Assembly: GCA_041392165.1 (NCBI GenBank)
Contig: JAWKMN010000001.1
Coordinates: forward strand, 558,001-622,000
Direction of reading: 5' to 3'
Length of the DNA: 64,000 bases
Source of the DNA: Arenibacter sp041392165
GTDB lineage: Bacteria > Bacteroidota > Bacteroidia > Flavobacteriales > Flavobacteriaceae
The notes beneath the pieces were generated by a model that saw only the letters and a program-made list of their open reading frames with translations, made no database searches and had not been told where the DNA came from. Made by a program: the position numbers and the translations under genes. This document shows positions 7,379-17,201 of this stretch, piece after piece (position 1 is the stretch's first letter; each line of letters starts with the position of its first letter).

Positions 7379-10300
7379 ATGAACAAAACAAGTATTCTTA
7401 TGGTATTTGCTTTTTTTGCATGTATCATGGGCCATTCCCAAGACGTATTTAGGGGAAAGGTTTTGGATGAGAACAATGCGCCTTTGCCTGGGGCTTCGGT
7501 GGTCATAAAGGGTACCTCCAAAGGGGTAGCTACCGATTTTGACGGCAATTTTCAAATTGAGCTGAATGCGGAAAGTGATATCCTCCTCGTTTCCTATATT
7601 GGATATGTCCCAACTGAATTTGCCACCTCTGGCAGAACATCGGCAGAAATTGTGCTTCTTCCCGATTCGGAAAAATTAAACGAGGTAATCGTAACGGCCT
7701 TGGGTATCACCAGGGCTGAGAAGAAGGTGGGCTATGCCACCCAAAAGATGGATGTGGAGATCATCGAGGAGATCAATGCTCCCAATGTGGGGAATTTGTT
7801 TACGGGCCAGGTAGCTGGCCTTAGCGTTAGCAACCCTACTGGACTTTTCCAAAAGCCTTCCTTTTCCCTAAGGGGCAAATCGCCCTTGATCGTGATCGAC
7901 GGGATACCCGTGGAGACGGATTTTTATGATGTTTCGGCCAATAATATTGCCAACGTGAACGTCCTGAAGGGCACGACGGCCTCCGCCCTCTATGGGTCCA
8001 GGGGCCGTAACGGTGCGATATTGATCACTACCAAGAATGCCAGTGCGGACGGCCTTGAGATTTCGGTATCCCATAATACCATGGTCTCCGCGGGCTTTAC
8101 GGTTTTTCCGGAGACTCAGACGGAATACGGCAACGGGTCCAACGGCAAGTATGAGTTCTGGGACGGTAAGGACGGGGGCATTTCGGACGGTGACATGATC
8201 TGGGGCCCGAAGTTCGAGCCCGGGGTCCTGGTCTCCCAATGGAACAGCCCCATATTGGACAACGTTACCGGGGAGACGATTCCCTGGTGGGGGGATGTCC
8301 ATGGTACGCAGTATGACGACAAATCCCGTTATTCCCGGGTTCCTACGCCCTGGGAGTACCATGACAACCTCAAGGATTTTATGGGTACGGGATATATTTC
8401 CAGTACGGATTTTGCCATAGCGAGCAAATCTGAAAAGGGATCCTTCCGTTTGTCGGGGAACTATTCGGACCAAAAGGACAGGGTCCCCAATTCGGGCCTT
8501 AAAACGGGGGGGCTGGCCTTTAAATCGACCACCAACCTTTCCAAGTCGCTTACTCTGGACAGTAAGCTTTCCTACAACAAGGTATATTCCCCCAACTATC
8601 CGAGGCATGGGTACGGACCGAAGAACCACATGTACACCATCCTGATCTGGATGGGCGACGACGTTGACGGCCGTGACCTGAAGGAACATATGTACGTTCC
8701 CGGACAGGAAGGGTACAGGCAGGCCAACTACAACTATGCCTGGTACAACAACGTGTATTTTGCGGCCCATGAACTGAACCAAAAATACGATGCGGACCTT
8801 ATCAATGCCCAAATGGTCCTAAGATATAACATAGCCGAAGGTTTGAACCTACAGGGCAGGGGCTCGGCCGTTATACAGGACATTTTCGAGGACAGACAGA
8901 GCCCGAAGACCTATCTGAACTACGGCGATGCCCGGGAAGGGGACTATAAGACCTGGAATTCCAAAAGGTTGACGGTGGACTACGATGTTCTGGCCTCCTA
9001 TACCAGATCTTTGACCGATGATATTTCCTTCGACGTGAACGCCGGGGCCTCCACCTTTTATAGGAAGTACCAGCAGGAGTACAACTCGACCGACGGTCTT
9101 GTGGTCCCCTTTGTCTATAGCCTTAACAATACCAATGGCAACGTAGCGGCCACCACCTATTTCCAGGAAAGGGCCACCAATAGTGTCTACGCCACTTTGG
9201 GAGTGGACCTTTATGATGCGGTGTTCCTGACGGCGGCGGCAAGGAACGACTGGTCCTCCACCCTGCCCAGGGAGAACCGCTCCTATTTCTATCCATCGGT
9301 ATCCCTGAGTACGGTGGTCTCCAATTTTGTGGCCATGCCGCAAGCCGTGGATTATCTAAAGCTATATGGATCATGGGCACAGGTTTCCAGCGATCTGGAC
9401 CCTTATAGTACATCGTCCTACTATACCAATAACGGTGTTTTTGGTGGAAATGTAAAACTGCAGTACCCCAATGGCCTGGTAAATTCCAACATAGAGCCGG
9501 AAAGTTCGGACTCGTTCGAGCTTGGCCTGAGCTCGGCCTTTCTAAAGAACAGGATCGGCCTGGACCTTACCTATTACAATGTGGTGGATACGAACCAGAT
9601 CATCGACCTGCCTATTTCCAACACTTCGGGATTCGAGAACAGAAAGGTGAACGGGAACGAGTACACTACCAATGGCCTGGAAGTGGTGCTCAGTGCCAAG
9701 CCTGTCCTTACGGACGATTTTAGTTGGAACCTGACCGCGAACTGGAGCAGGAAGGTCCAGAGGATCACCGAAATATACGGGGACAATGCCACTTATAACA
9801 ATCTAAGGCTGAACGATAGGGCGGACAGCTACTATGCAACGGTGTGGCAAAAGTCGGCGGACGGCGATCTGATCCTGGGCGCCAACGGAATGCCGATCAG
9901 GGACAGCTACCCACAGCTTTTGGGGCACAACGACCCCAATTGGATCATAGGCCTTCAGAACAGTTTCAAGTATAAGGACCTGACCGTAAACGTTGGTATA
10001 GACGGTGTTTGGGGCGGTCTTATGCGGTCCCTTACTGTAGAGAAGATGTGGTGGGGGGGCAAGCACCCGAACTCCACGGAGTACAGGGATGCGGAATATG
10101 CTGCCGGGGCCCCGGTATATGTGCCGGAGGGGGTCCAGGTCACCAGTGGGGAACTGGTGAGGGACGTCAACGGGGAGGTTATTTCCGATACAAGGGCGTA
10201 CGCCCAAAATACCACGGCGGTCAGCTGGCAGTCCTGGTCCCAGCAATATCCCTATAGGGCGGCCGTGACCTATAAGGAAAACGAAAAGTTTGCCAATATT

Positions 10301-10522
10301 TTTGACAGGAGCTTTCTTAAATTGAGGACCCTTTCCTTTAAATATGATTTCACCGAACTGGCCAATATCGACGGGGTGAAGAACCTGGACGTGACCCTTA
10401 GCGGATACAATTTGTTGGTATGGAAGAAAGCGGACATCATCGATCCGGATTTCGGGAACGACAACAATCTGCAGGATCCCTCCACCAGGTACATCGGTAT
10501 AGGCGTTAATGTTAAATTTTAG
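7379..10522 (+). CDS. SusC/RagA TonB-linked outer membrane protein 1
   Basis: 1047 residues. Order: signal peptide (about 1-20), carboxypeptidase-D-regulatory-like domain (DVFRGKVLDENNAPLPGASVVIKG, about 22-100), TonB plug (SPLIVIDGIPVE, GSRGRNGAILITTK), then a 22-strand barrel ending in GIGVNVKF. SusC proteins form the pore that takes up ligands captured by the SusD lid, powered by TonB. The partner susD1 begins 12 bases later. From about 7860 onward the gene is clearly richer in G+C than its first 480 bases and than other susC genes here: I count 38 of 60 G+C at 8161-8220, against 21 of 60 at 7381-7440. Substrate is unknown; the neighbouring SelA-like/DUF5690 group hints at an amino-sugar or amino-acid ligand. 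Confidence 0.95.
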   Translation: MNKTSILMVFAFFACIMGHSQDVFRGKVLDENNAPLPGASVVIKGTSKGVATDFDGNFQIELNAESDILLVSYIGYVPTEFATSGRTSAEIVLLPDSEKLNEVIVTALGITRAEKKVGYATQKMDVEIIEEINAPNVGNLFTGQVAGLSVSNPTGLFQKPSFSLRGKSPLIVIDGIPVETDFYDVSANNIANVNVLKGTTASALYGSRGRNGAILITTKNASADGLEISVSHNTMVSAGFTVFPETQTEYGNGSNGKYEFWDGKDGGISDGDMIWGPKFEPGVLVSQWNSPILDNVTGETIPWWGDVHGTQYDDKSRYSRVPTPWEYHDNLKDFMGTGYISSTDFAIASKSEKGSFRLSGNYSDQKDRVPNSGLKTGGLAFKSTTNLSKSLTLDSKLSYNKVYSPNYPRHGYGPKNHMYTILIWMGDDVDGRDLKEHMYVPGQEGYRQANYNYAWYNNVYFAAHELNQKYDADLINAQMVLRYNIAEGLNLQGRGSAVIQDIFEDRQSPKTYLNYGDAREGDYKTWNSKRLTVDYDVLASYTRSLTDDISFDVNAGASTFYRKYQQEYNSTDGLVVPFVYSLNNTNGNVAATTYFQERATNSVYATLGVDLYDAVFLTAAARNDWSSTLPRENRSYFYPSVSLSTVVSNFVAMPQAVDYLKLYGSWAQVSSDLDPYSTSSYYTNNGVFGGNVKLQYPNGLVNSNIEPESSDSFELGLSSAFLKNRIGLDLTYYNVVDTNQIIDLPISNTSGFENRKVNGNEYTTNGLEVVLSAKPVLTDDFSWNLTANWSRKVQRITEIYGDNATYNNLRLNDRADSYYATVWQKSADGDLILGANGMPIRDSYPQLLGHNDPNWIIGLQNSFKYKDLTVNVGIDGVWGGLMRSLTVEKMWWGGKHPNSTEYRDAEYAAGAPVYVPEGVQVTSGELVRDVNGEVISDTRAYAQNTTAVSWQSWSQQYPYRAAVTYKENEKFANIFDRSFLKLRTLSFKYDFTELANIDGVKNLDVTLSGYNLLVWKKADIIDPDFGNDNNLQDPSTRYIGIGVNVKF

Positions 10523-10534
10523 AAAAGACACAAG

Positions 10535-12016
10535 ATGAAAAAAATAGGAATTTTATTCGGACTAATGGTACTGATGTCGCTGGGCGGATGTCAGGACCTT
10601 ACGGAATTGAACGACAACCCCAATAATGTAAGTGAAACGCACCCGCAATTGTTGTTGACCAATATAGCCAGCAGCGCATTTCGGGTCCAGGGAACGGGGG
10701 CCCTATATGCCTCCCGTATCCTGGTGCAGACCGATGGCGAGAACAGCGGCCAGTACTACAGTTGGGACCGCGCAAGTTTCGGGGACTATAATATGTTGGG
10801 GGAGGTCACCAAAATGATGGAGGAGGCAGCGCGTATAGAAAGCGATGAATACATGGCGCTGTCCAAATTTTTCAGGGCCTATTATTTCTATAACCTGGCC
10901 CTCACCTTTGGGGATATCCCCTATGGCGAAGCCCTTCAGGGGGAAACGGAGGAGAGGTACCTGCCCAAGTACGATACCCAGAAAGAGGTGTTTGCGGGGA
11001 TATTGAAGGAACTGTCCGAGGCCAATGACCTTTTGGAGGGGAATACCAATATTATTGCGGGGGACATTATTTTTGGCGGCAGTACCGCACAATGGCAAAA
11101 ATTGGTCAATTCCTTTAGACTGAAGGTCCTGATGACCCTTTCCCGGAAGGAGGGCGATGCTGACCTGAACGTTATAAGCTCCTTTGCCGGGATATACAAT
11201 AACGAGCCCATAATGGTGTCCAACGAGGACAATGGCCAGTTGGTCTTCCTTGATGCCGAGGGCAGTAGGTATACGGAATTCAACTCCAGCGGCTACGGAT
11301 CGGGCATGTACATGTCGGCGACCTTCATCGAAATGCTCCAGGAGAGACAGGACCCGAGGTTGTTCATATATTGCGGACAGACCAAGAACGCGAAGGAAGC
11401 GGGATTGGCCATAGACGATTTTATGGCCTACGAGGGCGGGGATCCGTTGGCCCCCTATGCCGAGGTGAACGACAAGGCGGCGGCGGGCGACGTCTCCAAG
11501 GTGAACCTGAGGTATACGACCGACCCTACCACCGAGCCGCACAACCTGATGGGCTATTGGGAACTGGAGTTCATATTGGCCGAGGCATCCGTCCGGGGAT
11601 GGATAGGTACCGATGCCAGGGAACATTACGAAAACGGGGTAAAAGCTTCCTTTGAGTTTTATAACAGCTTTGCCAAGGGTTTTGAGGCCTATGTAGAGCC
11701 CGGGGACGCCGACACCTACCTTTTGGGGGCAGCGGTGGCCTTTGACAATGGGCTTGCCACGGAGGAAAAGTTGGAACTGGTCCTGACGCAGAAATACTTT
11801 ACCTCCTTTTTGCAAACGGGATGGAGGGCCTATTTTGACCACTTACGGACAGGGTATCCGGCCTTTGCACAGCTTCCCGGCGTTACGCCCCCTACCCGAT
11901 GGATGTATCCAAATTCAGAATATAACAACAATACGGCAAATGTGGCCGCGGCCATTGAAAGCCAGTTCGGGGCCGGGAACGATAAGATCCGTGAGATTAC
12001 ATGGTGGCTGAAATAG
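10535..12016 (+). CDS. SusD/RagB lipoprotein 1 (SusD-like_2 type)
   Basis: 493 residues, a surface lipoprotein that captures ligand for SusC1. The lipobox SLGGC puts the lipid on C19. The following DLTELNDNPNNVSETHPQLL, with its NPN and LLTNI features, is typical of the SusD-like_2 subgroup. TPR-like helical segments (FRAYYFYNLALTFGDIPYGEAL) follow, and the C-terminus carries the family ending TPPTRWMYPNSEYNNN. It shares the high G+C of susC1 (38 of 60 at 11461-11520). A strong terminator follows at 12141-12170, closing the pair. Confidence 0.92.
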   Translation: MKKIGILFGLMVLMSLGGCQDLTELNDNPNNVSETHPQLLLTNIASSAFRVQGTGALYASRILVQTDGENSGQYYSWDRASFGDYNMLGEVTKMMEEAARIESDEYMALSKFFRAYYFYNLALTFGDIPYGEALQGETEERYLPKYDTQKEVFAGILKELSEANDLLEGNTNIIAGDIIFGGSTAQWQKLVNSFRLKVLMTLSRKEGDADLNVISSFAGIYNNEPIMVSNEDNGQLVFLDAEGSRYTEFNSSGYGSGMYMSATFIEMLQERQDPRLFIYCGQTKNAKEAGLAIDDFMAYEGGDPLAPYAEVNDKAAAGDVSKVNLRYTTDPTTEPHNLMGYWELEFILAEASVRGWIGTDAREHYENGVKASFEFYNSFAKGFEAYVEPGDADTYLLGAAVAFDNGLATEEKLELVLTQKYFTSFLQTGWRAYFDHLRTGYPAFAQLPGVTPPTRWMYPNSEYNNNTANVAAAIESQFGAGNDKIREITWWLK

Positions 12017-12140
12017 TTTATTGAACCGTAGGGATAATTAAAAAGCATGGCTTAAAGTGTAAATTGTAATTGTCTTTGACGGGCTGTTGTGGATATAAAT
12101 TAAACGTGCAATTAAAAAAAAGTACATTATAGATTTTTTG

Positions 12141-12170
12141 AGCCATAGGGGTTTTCCCCTATGGCTTTTT
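12141..12170 (+). terminator. Rho-independent terminator after susD1
   Basis: An 11-bp perfect stem, AGCCATAGGGG (12141-12151) and CCCCTATGGCT (12156-12166), with a TTTT loop and a T-run directly after. It ends the susC1-susD1 unit. Confidence 0.88.
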
Positions 12171-12278
12171 GTTGAAATAATACTACCCAATACATTTTTT
12201 GGGGAAGTTGTTTTTTCTATTTCATTGTATATTAGTTACCAACTTAAAATTATTTAGTAACCAAAACCAAAAAAAAAT

Positions 12279-13762
12279 ATGGGCAAAGGCGTAAAGTATA
12301 AAAAAATGGACAAATCCTATTTTGAATCTAGGGAGCTTAAACGGCATGCCGGGGTATGGTCCTTATGGGCCTTGGGTGTTGGGGCGGTGATTTCGGGACA
12401 TTTTTCCGGATGGAACCTGGGATTGGCCTCTGGCGGATGGGGAGGTATGTTCATTGCCACATGTATTGTTGCCATAATGTACGTAGGGCTTACCCAGAGC
12501 GTTGCCGAAATGTCCCCTGCTTTGCCTCATACCGGAGGTGCTTATTCTTTTGCCAGATCGGCCATGGGTCCTTGGGGAGGTTTTTTTACGGGCCTGGTAG
12601 AAAATTTGGAGTTTATCCTTACTCCTGCCGTTATTGTTTTTTTTCTAAGTAATTATATGCAGGGAATCTTTGAGACCGCTCCTGAAGTGCTGCCTTTTTG
12701 GTGGTTTGGTTTTTATACCATATTTACGCTATTAAATATTGTTGGGGTAGAACTGTCCTTCAAATTTACCGTTGCTCTTACTTTTTTGGCATTGGGGTGT
12801 TTGGGAGTGTTTTGGGTGTCCTCTATAGGAAATGCGGATTTTGTAACCTATGCACTGGATATTAAAGCGGGTGCAGATGGAAATGCCCAACATTTGGAAG
12901 GAGGGGGAGGTACTCTTTTTCCGTTTGGATGGCAAGGAGCGCTTAAGGCCATGCCCTTTGCAGTATGGCTTTTTTTGGCTATTGAACAATTGCCCTTGGC
13001 CGCCGAAGAATCAGTTGATCCCAAAAAGATATGCCTAAAGGACTCACCTATGGTATAATTACGTTGATCCTTTCGGCCTTTTTGATCCTTTGGCTCAATG
13101 CCTCCATACCTTTGGGTTCCTATGCCCTGTCGCAGTCCGGGGAACCTTTGTTGGACGGATTTAAGGTGTTGTACGGGGATAATATAGCCAAACTGTTGGC
13201 CTTAGTAGCCTCCATTGGCCTTCTGGCCTCTTTCCATACTATAATTTTTGCCTTTGGAAGACAAATTTATTCTTTGTCCAGGGCCGGGTATTTTCCTGTA
13301 ATATTATCCTTGACCCACAGTAAAAGAAAAACACCCTATACCGCTTTGATTCTCGGTTCTCTGATTGGTTTTACGGTTTTGATGGTCACCAAATTTTTGG
13401 CGGGGAATGAAAGTGAGGTTTTTATTGGGGGTGCATTGCTTAATATTGCTGTTTTTAGTGCCATGTTGTCCTATATTTTGCAATGTGGTTCCTTTTTATT
13501 GCTAAGGAAGAACAGACCCGATCTGGAAAGGCCCTATGTTAGCCCATTTGGAAAACCAGGTGCTTGGGCCACCATTTTTTTGGCCAGTGTAATTATATAT
13601 TTTCAGTTGCAGGATCAATCCTATAGGACGGCCGTATTTATATCCATTGGGTATTTGATCATTGGCCTGGCCTATTTTGGGTTAAAGGGAAGGCATCGAT
13701 TGATACTCTCCCCGGAAGAAGAATTTGCTTTGGAACACGATGCCAAAAAAACAATGGGATAA
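12279..13762 (+). pseudogene. Ethanolamine-type amino acid permease, frameshifted
   Basis: Two overlapping frames (12279-13058 and 13031-13762) together encode one APC-superfamily permease, about 494 residues if one base is restored. The N-terminal half has SLWALGVGAVISGHFSGWNLGLASGGWGGMF and GGAYSFARSAMGPWGGF, very like ethanolamine permease Eat. The first frame goes off course after LPLAAEESVDPKK, and the second resumes with MPKGLTYGII, exactly where DPK-x-MP-GL is expected. Adding one A to the run at 13023-13027 restores the reading. It heads a cluster with a glutamine synthetase-like ligase, ALDH, ADH and amidotransferase, fitting uptake of the amine substrate. Either a real inactivation or a base-calling error. 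Confidence 0.85.
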
Positions 13763-14391
13763 ATCGGAATTTTATCCATACAGATGGGCATTATTCCATA
13801 TTTTTATGGTGATGGGAAAAGAAAATTGGATGATATATCATGTAATTTCTTTAAAATATTTACATCATATGATGGAATGGGAATACAATAACAGATCACA
13901 AAAAAGTAGACAAGATCAACATTAGTTTCCATGGGCTAAAATTTCCATGGCAACGGATGATAATAATTTATAAAAGAAACATCCATAACTAAAAATTTTG
14001 TCATACAGCGGAATGATTATTTGGATGTTACATATGACATTTGAAAAACAATAAACATAAACACATGAAACGAGCATTAAGAAATTTAAAAATTACTTCT
14101 GAAAAGGGAATGTTTAAATTTTTTAATGTAAGAGCGGAGTGGTGACACACCTTCTCAATTTTTAATAACCAAAAAAACCAATTAATTACAAAAATTTAAA
14201 CCTGTGAAATGAGCATAAACAAATTTAATTTTTTGCATATCCACCGAAATCAAAGATTCACGAACACCTAAAAGTAAAAAGCAGGGGTTTGTGAGTAAAT
14301 AATTAATTTTTTTGTGCGAAAGCACAGCGGTTAATTTATGCATAAAATTTTTATTATACTCATTTTCAGATTAATAAAAATTTTTAAATAG
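13763..14391. other. Long A+T-rich intergenic region
   Basis: 629 bases before the ligase gene. It contains the nonamer TTTCCATGG twice (13926-13934, 13942-13950), a 24-base imperfect direct repeat (14066-14089 and 14205-14228, 21 of 24 identical), a 26-codon open frame at 14065-14145 without recognisable family, and a small GAAA-loop hairpin (14313-14326). No gene or terminator can be firmly called. Confidence 0.5.
14066..14228 (+). repeat. Imperfect 24-base direct repeat
   Basis: Copies at 14066-14089 and 14205-14228 begin TGAAAcGAGCAT and TGAAAtGAGCAT and end AAATTTAA; three of 24 positions differ. They lie 139 bases apart in the leader region of the amine-catabolism genes. Function unknown; possibly two related leader or promoter segments. 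Confidence 0.45.
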
Positions 14392-15768
14392 ATGAAAAAG
14401 GAAGTGCCAAAAATGACCGTAGAATCGGTCAAAAGTTATATACGTGAACATCAAATTGAAAATATAAAATTAGCCGTTGTTGATGTGGATGGCGTACTAC
14501 GGGGGAAATACGTAAACTCCAATAAGTTTCTGTCCGCCTTGGACAAGGGATTTGGTTTTTGCAGTGTCATCTTTGGGTGGGATTCCGATGATGTATTATA
14601 TAAAAATGATTCCTTTACGGGCTGGGCAGATGGTTTTACCGATGCCAATGCTACCATAGATGCTTCCAGTATGCGAATGTTGCCAACGGAAGATTTTAAG
14701 TCGGTTATTTTTTTGGTAGATTTTTCGGAGAGTAACGCTGCCAGTGTTTGTCCAAGATCTATACTGCGTAAAACCTTGGAAAGATTGGGGAACATAGGGC
14801 TTAGGGCAAGTGCCTCTTTTGAGTTCGAATTTTTTCTTTTTAATGAATCCCCTAAATCCGTTCGCGATAAGAATTATCACAATTTGGAGCCGATGACACC
14901 GGGCAACTTTGGATATTCCATATTGCGAAGTTCTACCCATGCCAATTATTATCACGAAATAATGGAACTCTCCAAAGAGATGGGCATGCCCTTGGAAGGA
15001 TTGCACACGGAAACAGGGGCCGGGGTACTGGAAGGTGCATTGGAGTATTCCGAGGCCCTTAGGGCGGCTGATAATGGGGCGTTGTTTAAAAATTTTGTAA
15101 AGGTTTGGGCACAGCAACGGAATTTAATGGCCTGCTTTATGGCCAAATGGTCTTCCAGTTATCCCGGTCAGTCCGGCCATATCCATATTTCCTTGCAAAA
15201 TACGGATGGTTCGTCCGCCTTTTACGATAAGAATAAGACCAATGGCATGTCCGATGTAATGCGCTGGTTTATCGGAGGCCAACAAAAATTGATGCCGGAA
15301 CTGTTGGCCATGGTAGCCTCTACCTGCAATAGTTATACCCGACTAATCCCTGGGTTTTGGGCACCTACGGCGGCTTCCTGGGGGGTGGATAATAGAACTT
15401 GTGCGCTCCGTGCCATTCCGGGGTCGGAAAAATCCCAAAGAGTGGAATATAGGGTGTCGGCGGCCGATATTAACCCCTACTTGGCACTTGCTGCGGCAAT
15501 TGGTTCGGGATTATGGGGCATAGAGAATAAAATTGAACCCACAAAAGCGGTAGATGGAAATGCCTATGATGTAGACTTCTCCCAGGAACTACAGTTGCCC
15601 AGGACCTTGTCCCATGCGGCCGAAAAATTTAAGAATTCAAAAATTGCCCGTGAGCTGTTTGGTGATATATTTGTGGATCATTATGCGTATACCCGACTTT
15701 GGGAAGATCAACAACAACTTGGAGCTATAACCGATTGGCAATTAAAACGTTATTTCGAAATAATTTAA
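14392..15768 (+). CDS. Glutamine synthetase-like gamma-glutamyl-amine ligase
   Basis: 458 residues of the glutamine synthetase fold (PuuA/GlnA4-like group). It probably joins glutamate to an amine using ATP, making a gamma-glutamyl amide, instead of assimilating ammonia. Signatures: beta-grasp start KLAVVDVDGVLRGKYV; metal-binding ASFEFEFFLF and GLHTETGAGVLE; GHIHIS; ATP-binding NSYTRLIPGFWAPTAASWG; and RVEYR near the end. Position next to a permease of the Eat type, an iron alcohol dehydrogenase, ALDH and amidotransferase points to gamma-glutamylethanolamide synthetase (as GlnA4 in Streptomyces) or a related amino-alcohol ligase. Polyamine ligase (PuuA) is the alternative. ALDH starts 4 bases later. 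Confidence 0.85.
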   Translation: MKKEVPKMTVESVKSYIREHQIENIKLAVVDVDGVLRGKYVNSNKFLSALDKGFGFCSVIFGWDSDDVLYKNDSFTGWADGFTDANATIDASSMRMLPTEDFKSVIFLVDFSESNAASVCPRSILRKTLERLGNIGLRASASFEFEFFLFNESPKSVRDKNYHNLEPMTPGNFGYSILRSSTHANYYHEIMELSKEMGMPLEGLHTETGAGVLEGALEYSEALRAADNGALFKNFVKVWAQQRNLMACFMAKWSSSYPGQSGHIHISLQNTDGSSAFYDKNKTNGMSDVMRWFIGGQQKLMPELLAMVASTCNSYTRLIPGFWAPTAASWGVDNRTCALRAIPGSEKSQRVEYRVSAADINPYLALAAAIGSGLWGIENKIEPTKAVDGNAYDVDFSQELQLPRTLSHAAEKFKNSKIARELFGDIFVDHYAYTRLWEDQQQLGAITDWQLKRYFEII

Positions 15769-15772
15769 AAAA

Positions 15773-17158
15773 ATGATAAATACCATATCACCTATAGACG
15801 GCACTATCTATTATACTGCCGAAGAACATGGCCCAAAGGACATTGAGCAGGCCTTAATTTTGGCCGAAAGTGCCTTTCCGCTATGGTCCGGTCTTTCCAT
15901 TGCCGAGCGTGCCAAATACATAACAGCGTTTGTTAATGCCATAGTGGAGGATAAAAATGATATTGCCCTGGAAATTACCTGGCAAATGGGAAGGCCATTG
16001 GGTCAGTCCCCTGGAGAAATAAAGGGGTTTGCAGATCGGGCCCATTATATGATAGGAGTAGCGGAAGAAGCGTTGAACGATTATAAGGTTGTGGATGCGG
16101 GGAATCCGGATAAAAGATGGGTAGAACGTGTGCCTATTGGAGTGGCCGCTGTGTTGAGTCCATGGAATTATCCTTTCCTGACCTCCGTAAATGCTATTGT
16201 ACCGGCTTTAATGGCTGGAAACGTGGTTGTTCTGAAGCATTCGTTTCAAACGCCCTTGGTAGCGGAACGCTATGCCAAGGCAGCTATCAAGGTGGGATTA
16301 CCGAAGGGTGTTTTCCAGATACTGCACCTGAACCACAAAAATACGTCCCAATTGATTGGGGATGACCGAATTGATGGGGTATATTTTACCGGTTCCGTAC
16401 AAGGTGGGGTAGCGGTCCAAAATTCCTTGATAAATAAATTTATTCCTTGTGGATTGGAGTTGGGAGGAAAGGATCCGGCCTATGTAATGGCCGATGCCAA
16501 TTTGGAGAACAGCGTTGAGAATTTGGTGGATGGGGCATTCTTCAATAGCGGGCAGTCTTGTTGCGGTATTGAAAGAATTTATGTTCACGAAACATTATAC
16601 GACAAATTTGTTGATGGATTTGTAGCACTTACAAAGCAGTATAAGCTGGGAAATCCTTTAGATGCCGAGACCAATTTGGGGCCTATGGTAAAGACCGATG
16701 CGGCCGATTACGTAAGAAAACAGATAGAACAGGCTTTGGGCAAAGGGGCAAGATCCTTGGTGGCCGAATCCCTGTTTGCGGCATCCAAAAAAGGGACACC
16801 GTATTTGTCGCCACATGTATTGGTCGATGTGGATCACAGTATGGAGGTCATGAGCGAGGAGAGTTTTGGACCGGTAGTCGGAATTATGAAGGTGAAGAAC
16901 GATGAGGAGGCGCTAAGGTTGATGAACGATTCCCAGTATGGACTTACCGCTTCATTATGGACAAAGGATATGGATAGGGCCATTGATCTGGGAAGGAAAA
17001 TTGAGACAGGTACCGTGTTCATGAACCGCTGTGATTATTTGGACCCTGCATTGGCTTGGACGGGCGTCAAAAATTCCGGGAAGGGAGTTACCTTATCAAA
17101 AATTGGATATGATCATGTTACCCGTGTGAAGTCGTTCAACTTTAGAAAAGGGAAATAA
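15773..17158 (+). CDS. NAD(P)-dependent aldehyde dehydrogenase
   Basis: 461 residues of the ALDH superfamily. Visible: SPWNYPF cofactor region, GNVVVLKHS, FTGSVQGG, general base E229 in LELGGKDPAYV, and catalytic C263 in GQSCCGIERIY. The C-terminal TGTVFMNRCDYLDPALAWTGVKNSG is typical. In the proposed pathway it would oxidise the gamma-glutamylated aldehyde made by the adjacent alcohol dehydrogenase (gamma-glutamylacetaldehyde to gamma-glutamylglycine if the amine is ethanolamine), the job PuuC does in polyamine breakdown. It follows the ligase gene by 4 bases, so translation is probably coupled. Confidence 0.9.
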   Translation: MINTISPIDGTIYYTAEEHGPKDIEQALILAESAFPLWSGLSIAERAKYITAFVNAIVEDKNDIALEITWQMGRPLGQSPGEIKGFADRAHYMIGVAEEALNDYKVVDAGNPDKRWVERVPIGVAAVLSPWNYPFLTSVNAIVPALMAGNVVVLKHSFQTPLVAERYAKAAIKVGLPKGVFQILHLNHKNTSQLIGDDRIDGVYFTGSVQGGVAVQNSLINKFIPCGLELGGKDPAYVMADANLENSVENLVDGAFFNSGQSCCGIERIYVHETLYDKFVDGFVALTKQYKLGNPLDAETNLGPMVKTDAADYVRKQIEQALGKGARSLVAESLFAASKKGTPYLSPHVLVDVDHSMEVMSEESFGPVVGIMKVKNDEEALRLMNDSQYGLTASLWTKDMDRAIDLGRKIETGTVFMNRCDYLDPALAWTGVKNSGKGVTLSKIGYDHVTRVKSFNFRKGK

Positions 17159-17201
17159 GGACTTATAAATCAATTCATTGAAATTAAAAAAATAGGAATC
17201 A

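Noticed and set aside
7868..8812. Long open frame (314 codons) on the minus strand inside susC1
   Set aside because: It lies fully antisense to a clear SusC gene, has no recognisable domain, and is explained by the G+C-rich codon use of that block, which removes stop codons from the other strand.
10703..11842. 379-codon open frame on the minus strand inside susD1
   Set aside because: Antisense to a clear SusD gene in the same G+C-rich block; no signal peptide, domain or upstream spacing of its own.
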